NCBI GenBank assembly: GCA_910584785.1
Contig: CAJUDX010000093.1
Location: forward strand, 1-8,387
Direction of reading: 5' to 3'
Length of the DNA: 8,387 nt
Source of the DNA: an uncultured Lachnospiraceae bacterium
GTDB lineage: Bacteria; Bacillota; Clostridia; Lachnospirales; Lachnospiraceae
Shown: positions 4,613-8,387 of the stretch, one piece after another
How the letters are laid out: each line of letters begins with the position of its first letter
How positions within the stretch are numbered: the first letter of the stretch is position 1
Program-made: the position numbers and the translations under genes
Notes under the pieces: model-generated
What the model was told of the DNA's origin: nothing
Seen by the model: only the letters and a program-made list of their open reading frames with translations
Databases searched by the model: none

Positions 4613-6256
4613 ATGCTGCTGCATATCAGTAAACCCTATTTATGGTTTCCCGTAGAAAAGGAAAATCCCGAAGTCAAACTTCATCTCTACCTTCATCAAA
4701 ATGATTGCCCGCACCGGGAAAAAATTCAGGAAATCGATATTCATTTAGGCGGCAATGAGAGGGATTTTTATACCTTTATGGATGTCAGCCGCTACCTTGG
4801 ACAGAATATTGAAATCTGCGGCGAGGTTGAGGAAGATATGCTCTATGGTATTTTCTGTTATAAAGATAAGGTACAAAACGTCTATCCCTTCCGCCCCAAA
4901 CTGCATTTTTCCCCGGAAATCGGTTGGAATAATGACCCTAACGGCATGGTCTTTGCCGACGGTGTCTACCACCTCTACTACCAGTGGAACCCTTACGGGG
5001 TTGTTTGGGGAAATATGCACTGGGGCCACGCCACAAGCCGGGATCTCCTTACCTGGGAGCACCACCCTATGGCTATGGAACCGGACGAATATGGAACTGC
5101 CTTTTCCGGCTGCGGCTGGCAGGACTGCGAAAATATCACCGGTCATGGCAAAAATGCCCTGCTCTTCTACTACACCGCAGCCGGAGGAGGGAATATGTGG
5201 TCCGCCGAAAAACACCACCTCTTCACTCAGCGGCTGAAAGTATCCACGGATGGCGGAGAAACCCTGCATTCTTCGGATAAGTTTTTCCTCGACCATGTCG
5301 CCGGAGAAAACCGTGACCCGAAGATATTTTACCACAGAGAAAGCAAAGCCTACATTATGCTGCTCTACTTAGACGGTTCCGAGTTTTCCATTTACCGTTC
5401 ACATGACCTTCTCTCATGGGAGGAAACCAGCCGTCTTTCAATAAAAGGCATGTGGGAATGCCCGGATTTATTTGAACTTCCGGTAGAAACGATCGACGGC
5501 ACAGATTCTGTAAAATTTGAACCTGCGGCAGACGCTGTCGGCAATATTGAGGTTGAAAACAAAGAAAAAAAATGGGTATTCTGGTCCGCCGACGGCTACT
5601 ATGTCGTGGGAAGCTTTGACGGCTGGCGTTTTACCCCTGAATCTCCCATGCAGACCGCCTACAGCACCAAGCTTCCCTATGCGGCGCAGTCCTTTGCCGG
5701 GGTAAATAACCGGACAATCAGCATTGCCTGGCTGCGGATGGATAACTGCCACGGGAACTACCGTGGACTGATGTCCCTGCCTGCAGAACTCTCCTTGATG
5801 TTTAAAAATGGGCACTATCATCTGAAATTCCAGCCTGTGCGTGAAATACAAACCGTTTTAGGCCCGGTGAATCAACTGGAAAAAGGGAAGAGCCACACCC
5901 AACTTCTGCTTAATGGAACACCGCTGGATGTCCGTATTTCCTGGAAATCACAGAAAAAGGGAACGACAAAGCTGTTTCTGGGCAATTATGAAATCATTAT
6001 TGACTTTGTCCGGGAAATCATCCGTTTTAACGATCTGGAAAAACATGCAGACACAGCATTTATTTCATTTAATCACAACGAAAACCTGGATTTACGGTTA
6101 ATTATTGATCAGGAAGTTCTTGAGTTTTTTGGAAATCATGGTATAATTTATGGTGCAGTGGAGATGGAAGAAAACATTCTCCGCAGTACCCTGACCGTTG
6201 AATCCAATGCAGAAATTGCTTCAATGGAATGGCGCGAAATCAAGATTCAGGCTTAA
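4613..6256 (+). CDS. Glycoside hydrolase family 32 (beta-fructosidase: sucrose/fructan hydrolase)
   Basis: This 547-residue enzyme hydrolyses beta-fructosidic bonds in sucrose, fructo-oligosaccharides or fructan fragments. The three GH32 signatures are present: WNNDPNG (105-111) with the Asp108 nucleophile, RDP (234-236) with the transition-state-stabilising Asp235, and ECP (282-284) with the acid/base Glu282. WGNMHWGHA (132-140) and FSGCGW (164-169) are also typical. The five-bladed propeller spans roughly 98-390, and a C-terminal beta-sandwich follows, with IIDQEVLEFFGNHG (497-510). About 95 residues precede the propeller and look like an extra beta-rich domain, as in some fructanases. There is no signal peptide, so it acts in the cytoplasm on imported sugar. 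AGGAGG (4599-4604) lies 8 bases before the start. It is 57 bases after the permease gene and probably cotranscribed. Sequence alone does not separate sucrose, inulin or levan preference. Confidence 0.94.
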   Translation: MLLHISKPYLWFPVEKENPEVKLHLYLHQNDCPHREKIQEIDIHLGGNERDFYTFMDVSRYLGQNIEICGEVEEDMLYGIFCYKDKVQNVYPFRPKLHFSPEIGWNNDPNGMVFADGVYHLYYQWNPYGVVWGNMHWGHATSRDLLTWEHHPMAMEPDEYGTAFSGCGWQDCENITGHGKNALLFYYTAAGGGNMWSAEKHHLFTQRLKVSTDGGETLHSSDKFFLDHVAGENRDPKIFYHRESKAYIMLLYLDGSEFSIYRSHDLLSWEETSRLSIKGMWECPDLFELPVETIDGTDSVKFEPAADAVGNIEVENKEKKWVFWSADGYYVVGSFDGWRFTPESPMQTAYSTKLPYAAQSFAGVNNRTISIAWLRMDNCHGNYRGLMSLPAELSLMFKNGHYHLKFQPVREIQTVLGPVNQLEKGKSHTQLLLNGTPLDVRISWKSQKKGTTKLFLGNYEIIIDFVREIIRFNDLEKHADTAFISFNHNENLDLRLIIDQEVLEFFGNHGIIYGAVEMEENILRSTLTVESNAEIASMEWREIKIQA

Positions 6257-6351
6257 ACAACGCTGAAAGTTAAAAAACAAGTTTAAACATGAGAAAATAA
6301 ACGACAGAAATGAATAGTACAAACTGAACAGAAAACAGGAAAAAAGAATAT

Positions 6352-6389
6352 AGCCCGAACAGGAAGTTTCATGCCCTGTCCGGGCTTTT
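6352..6389 (+). terminator. Hairpin terminator or attenuator before the LacI gene
   Basis: AGCCCG (6352-6357) pairs with CGGGCT (6381-6386), and ACAGG (6359-6363) pairs with CCTGT (6375-6379), with one A/C mismatch between them and an 11-base loop. Only four Ts follow (6386-6389). The hairpin ends right at the AGGAG (6390-6394) of the regulator gene. It could end most transcripts after the GH32 gene and keep regulator expression low, or affect translation of the regulator. The short T-run makes efficient termination uncertain. Confidence 0.6.
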
Positions 6390-6403
6390 AGGAGTGAAGA
6401 ATT

Positions 6404-7393
6404 ATGGCAACCATCAAGGATGTGGCAAATGATGCCGGCGTAGCAGTAGGAACCGTTTCCAAGGTATTAAACGGACACTATGTCAGCCCGGAAAATAAGA
6501 GAAAAGTAGAAGAATCCATCGAACGCCTGGGCTATCAAATGAACTATTACGCCCGTGGCTTAAAAACCAGCTATACTTACACGGTTGCCGTCATTATCCC
6601 GGATATTTTAAATCCCTTCTTTGCCCGTCTGGTCTATGCGGCAGAACAAGAACTCTACAAATCCGGTTATCGGATGTTCCTCTGCCAGTCCCAGAACGAC
6701 CCGGAAAAAGATTCCTATTATCTCCGCCTTGCAAGACAGAATAAGGTGGACGGCATCATGGGCATTACCTTTAATGAAACAGAGCTTTCCCTCGCCGGAG
6801 ATATTCCCGTCGTGATGATTGACCGGCATTTACAGCACAAGGTATGCTGTGTATCCTCCGATAACTTCGGCGGCGGCGAACTTGCTGCCAAACGCCTGAT
6901 TGACGGGGGATGCAAAAAACTGCTCTTTATCCGATCCGGTTCGCATCTGAGCAGTGAAACCTTAAAACGCGGCGAGGGCTTTGCTTCCATGTGCCGGGAA
7001 AAAAAGATAGATTATGAAATGTTAGATTCCGGGGACGACACAGGTGCATTTGATGACGGAATAATCCGAAGCTATCTTAAAGAACGCATTATCGATGGCA
7101 AAGCAAGTTTCGATGGCATTTACACCAGCACAGACAAGCTGGCCCTGATTGTGTTGGATCTGCTGAACCACCTGCACATCCGCGTGCCGGAAGATGTTCA
7201 GCTCATCGGTCACGACGGCTTGCGGCAGATGAACCGAGGACCTTACCTGGTTTCCTCCATTGCCCAGCCTATCGAAGAAATGGCACGGGCCGCAGTAAAC
7301 ACTTTGCTCAAACTCATCCGCAAAGAACCCGCCAGGGAGATGACTATGCTTCCGGTAGAATTTGTGGAGGGCGGAACAACTAAGGTATCTTAA
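6404..7393 (+). CDS. LacI-family transcriptional regulator of the sugar operon
   Basis: This 329-residue protein is a sugar-responsive DNA-binding regulator. The N-terminal helix-turn-helix is clear: MATIKDVANDAGVAVGTVSK (1-20) followed by VLNGHYVS, with recognition-helix residues around Val15-Gly16. The hinge YYARGLKTSYT (about 48-58) keeps the minor-groove Leu. A periplasmic-binding-protein-like core follows, with TVAVIIPDILNPFFARLV, VDGIMGI, IPVVMIDR, YTSTDKLALIVL, VQLIGHDG and the dimerisation region IAQPIEEMARAAV. Length is normal. AGGAG (6390-6394) lies 9 bases before the ATG. Genes of this family usually control the adjacent sugar genes, and two matching palindromes flank the operon leader at 1060 and 1202. 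The inducer (perhaps sucrose, fructose or a fructo-oligosaccharide) is inferred from GH32. No operator is seen in front of its own gene. Confidence 0.93.
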   Translation: MATIKDVANDAGVAVGTVSKVLNGHYVSPENKRKVEESIERLGYQMNYYARGLKTSYTYTVAVIIPDILNPFFARLVYAAEQELYKSGYRMFLCQSQNDPEKDSYYLRLARQNKVDGIMGITFNETELSLAGDIPVVMIDRHLQHKVCCVSSDNFGGGELAAKRLIDGGCKKLLFIRSGSHLSSETLKRGEGFASMCREKKIDYEMLDSGDDTGAFDDGIIRSYLKERIIDGKASFDGIYTSTDKLALIVLDLLNHLHIRVPEDVQLIGHDGLRQMNRGPYLVSSIAQPIEEMARAAVNTLLKLIRKEPAREMTMLPVEFVEGGTTKVS

Positions 7394-7429
7394 TGAGAAA
7401 TAATACTTGAAAAAAATTTCAGGGTGCAT

Positions 7430-7457
7430 TTGAACAATGAAAAAATATTTTTATGAT
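7430..7457 (+). promoter_or_regulatory. Probable promoter of the metallo-hydrolase gene
   Basis: TTGAAC (7430-7435, 4 of 6) and TATGAT (7452-7457, 5 of 6) are spaced 16 bp apart in A+T-rich DNA. Transcription would start near 7464, about 40 bases before the start codon at 7505. It would make this gene independent of the LacI gene. Confidence 0.5.
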
Positions 7458-7504
7458 GAAAAATCAAGTGTTTAATTTAAGTTTCTGTTTGTGGGAGAAT
7501 AAAA

Positions 7505-8143
7505 ATGAGCGAAATTCATCGAATAAAATGCGGTAATGTTAATTGTTATATTATTGAAAATGGAACTACGGGAATATTGGTGGATACAGGAAAAGCCGAA
7601 TTTATTGACAAGGTAATTGCATTATGTAAATCTTATCATGTCAAACTGATTGTTCTAACCCACGCTCATTTTGACCATGCTGAAAATGCTGCAAAAATAT
7701 CGGATGAATTAGGGCTTCCCATTGGAATGAATGAGAACGATTGTAATTTAATTCAATCGAATACAAACCAATCACTGTCTGCTGTAAGTATTCTAGGAAA
7801 AATCGTTCTATCGGCATCTCTTAAGGAATTTTCCGTTCGTTCCATGCCGGACATTAAACCCAATATAGTACTACATCATCATGACAACTTATCCAACTAC
7901 GGAATCAATGCGCGAATTATTTCTCTACCGGGACATACCGATGGTTCCATTGGCATTGACGTGGACAATAAGCATTTAATCGTAGGCGACGCATTAATGA
8001 ATATGTTTTATCCCACCGTTTCTATGCTGTATCATAACAGGGAGAAAATGTTAGAAAGCGCAAGAAAGATAAGCCGTATTGGCAATAGAACGATATATTT
8101 TGGTCATGGAAAACCTGTGGCGAATAAACAATGGGTAAAATGA
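7505..8143 (+). CDS. Metallo-beta-lactamase-fold hydrolase
   Basis: This 212-residue protein belongs to the metallo-beta-lactamase superfamily, small metal-dependent hydrolases such as glyoxalase II. The full metal set is visible: the THAHFDHAE motif with His53, His55, Asp57 and His58; LPGHTDGSIG with His144; VGDAL with bridging Asp162; and FGHGKP with His201. NCYIIENG near the start and LVDTGK (25-30) are typical of the fold. GGGAG (7493-7497) lies 7 bases before the ATG. The exact substrate cannot be read from the sequence; a thioester (glyoxalase II-like) hydrolase is one possibility. The gene is visibly richer in A+T than the sugar operon and is separated from the regulator by 111 bases with its own promoter-like sequence, so it is probably a separate unit. 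It overlaps a VOC-like fragment at its 3' end. Confidence 0.9.
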   Translation: MSEIHRIKCGNVNCYIIENGTTGILVDTGKAEFIDKVIALCKSYHVKLIVLTHAHFDHAENAAKISDELGLPIGMNENDCNLIQSNTNQSLSAVSILGKIVLSASLKEFSVRSMPDIKPNIVLHHHDNLSNYGINARIISLPGHTDGSIGIDVDNKHLIVGDALMNMFYPTVSMLYHNREKMLESARKISRIGNRTIYFGHGKPVANKQWVK

Positions 8144-8325
8144 TTTTTTATGCATTTGATACGGGAACCAAAGACAGTATTCAGCGTGCATTTAATGTTT
8201 TACGTGATGGTAAAGTTTGAGATGGTATAATAAAGTTGTAACATCGAACTGGAAATAAATACTATATTGGGGGATGAAATTGTTGATGTCACTGGCTTGG
8301 CAAAGTGGTGTTAGTATATAAGTGT
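8131..8325 (+). pseudogene. Possible remnant of a VOC (glyoxalase/PhnB-like) protein gene
   Basis: A frame from ATG 8131 to TGA 8218-8220 encodes 29 residues containing IFYAFDTGTKDSIQRAFNVL followed by RDGKV. This resembles the internal segment of VOC-superfamily (PhnB-like) proteins in which an Asp-Thr turn precedes a helix ending in a LxxGxKV-like strand. About 60 bases later, in another frame, IVDVTGLAKWC (8279-8311) resembles the usual VOC ending (V-D-x-x-G-x-x-K-W-C). Stops and a frame change separate the parts and the first half of the gene is missing, so a decayed 3' end is the best guess. The fragment overlaps the hydrolase gene by 13 bases. Similarity is judged by eye only. Confidence 0.35.
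8223..8231 (+). promoter_or_regulatory. Possible extended -10 promoter for the gene at the right edge
   Basis: TGG directly followed by a consensus TATAAT (8226-8231) forms an extended -10 element. No good -35 is seen at 16-18 bp. It could drive the gene beginning at 8385, with a long leader of about 150 bases. Confidence 0.3.
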
Positions 8326-8384
8326 GGACAGAAAAAGTCGAACAATCTATACTATCAAGTGAAAGAATAAAGGAGATGAAAGGC

Positions 8385-8387
8385 ATG
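8385..8387 (+). CDS. Start codon of a further gene running off the window
   Basis: The window ends in ATG at 8385-8387. AGGAG (8371-8375) lies 9 bases upstream, an ideal ribosome binding distance. Another ATG at 8376 is in the same frame but abuts the AGGAG, so 8385 is preferred. Nothing can be said about the product. Confidence 0.4.

Noticed and set aside
4745..5335. 196-codon minus-strand frame inside the GH32 gene
   Set aside because: It is the antisense shadow of a well-supported enzyme gene with all catalytic motifs.
6281..6288. GTTTAAAC palindrome as a regulatory site
   Set aside because: Eight A+T-rich bases are easily produced by chance and nothing else supports it.
7408..7424. Terminator of the LacI gene
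   Set aside because: The short A/T inverted repeat has a weak stem and no following T-run.
1..8387. CRISPR array, tRNA or rRNA genes, or a phage or defence system
   Set aside because: No regularly spaced repeats, cloverleaf sequences, rRNA segments or defence-type proteins were seen.

Overview
The window looks like chromosomal DNA of a Gram-positive anaerobe of the class Clostridia, most likely a Lachnospiraceae. The signs are strong AGGAGG ribosome binding sites, sigma-A-type promoters, a four-cysteine L28 protein, a CUT1 sugar ABC cassette with no ATPase gene of its own, and a small membrane protein ending in Cys-Cys. This assignment is inference; there is no rRNA gene or species marker.

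Layout. Positions 1-372 hold rpmB (ribosomal protein L28) with its promoter, a leader hairpin and a clear intrinsic terminator. Positions 459-596 encode a 45-residue hydrophobic protein that is easy to miss. Positions 597-1261 hold no convincing gene but are rich in signals: repeats, a perfect 10+10 bp dyad, a near-consensus promoter (1019-1047), and two matching LacI-type operators (1060-1071 and 1202-1213) bracketing a long leader. Positions 1262-7393 form a fructan/sucrose-type utilisation locus on the + strand: lipoprotein solute-binding protein, two permeases, a cytoplasmic family 32 glycoside hydrolase and a LacI-family regulator. Positions 7505-8143 are a separate, more A+T-rich metallo-beta-lactamase-fold gene. 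It is followed by what looks like the decayed end of a VOC/glyoxalase-type gene and the first codon of another gene at the edge.

How the genes work together. A fructose-containing oligosaccharide would be captured by the lipoprotein, imported by the permease pair (powered by a shared ATPase encoded elsewhere), and cut inside the cell by the GH32 enzyme. The LacI protein would repress the operon through the two palindromic operators until an inducer appears.

The main surprise is that the first permease is broken. A 108-bp segment with three in-frame stops splits it after codon 125, and a TAG stands where the family has Trp about 50 codons later. The inserted segment carries a 57-bp palindromic repeat. 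A second copy, inverted and about 82% identical (47 of 57 positions), lies between the binding-protein gene and this permease. The neighbouring genes are intact, so the damage looks recent, or the locus has been reduced to its intracellular enzyme.
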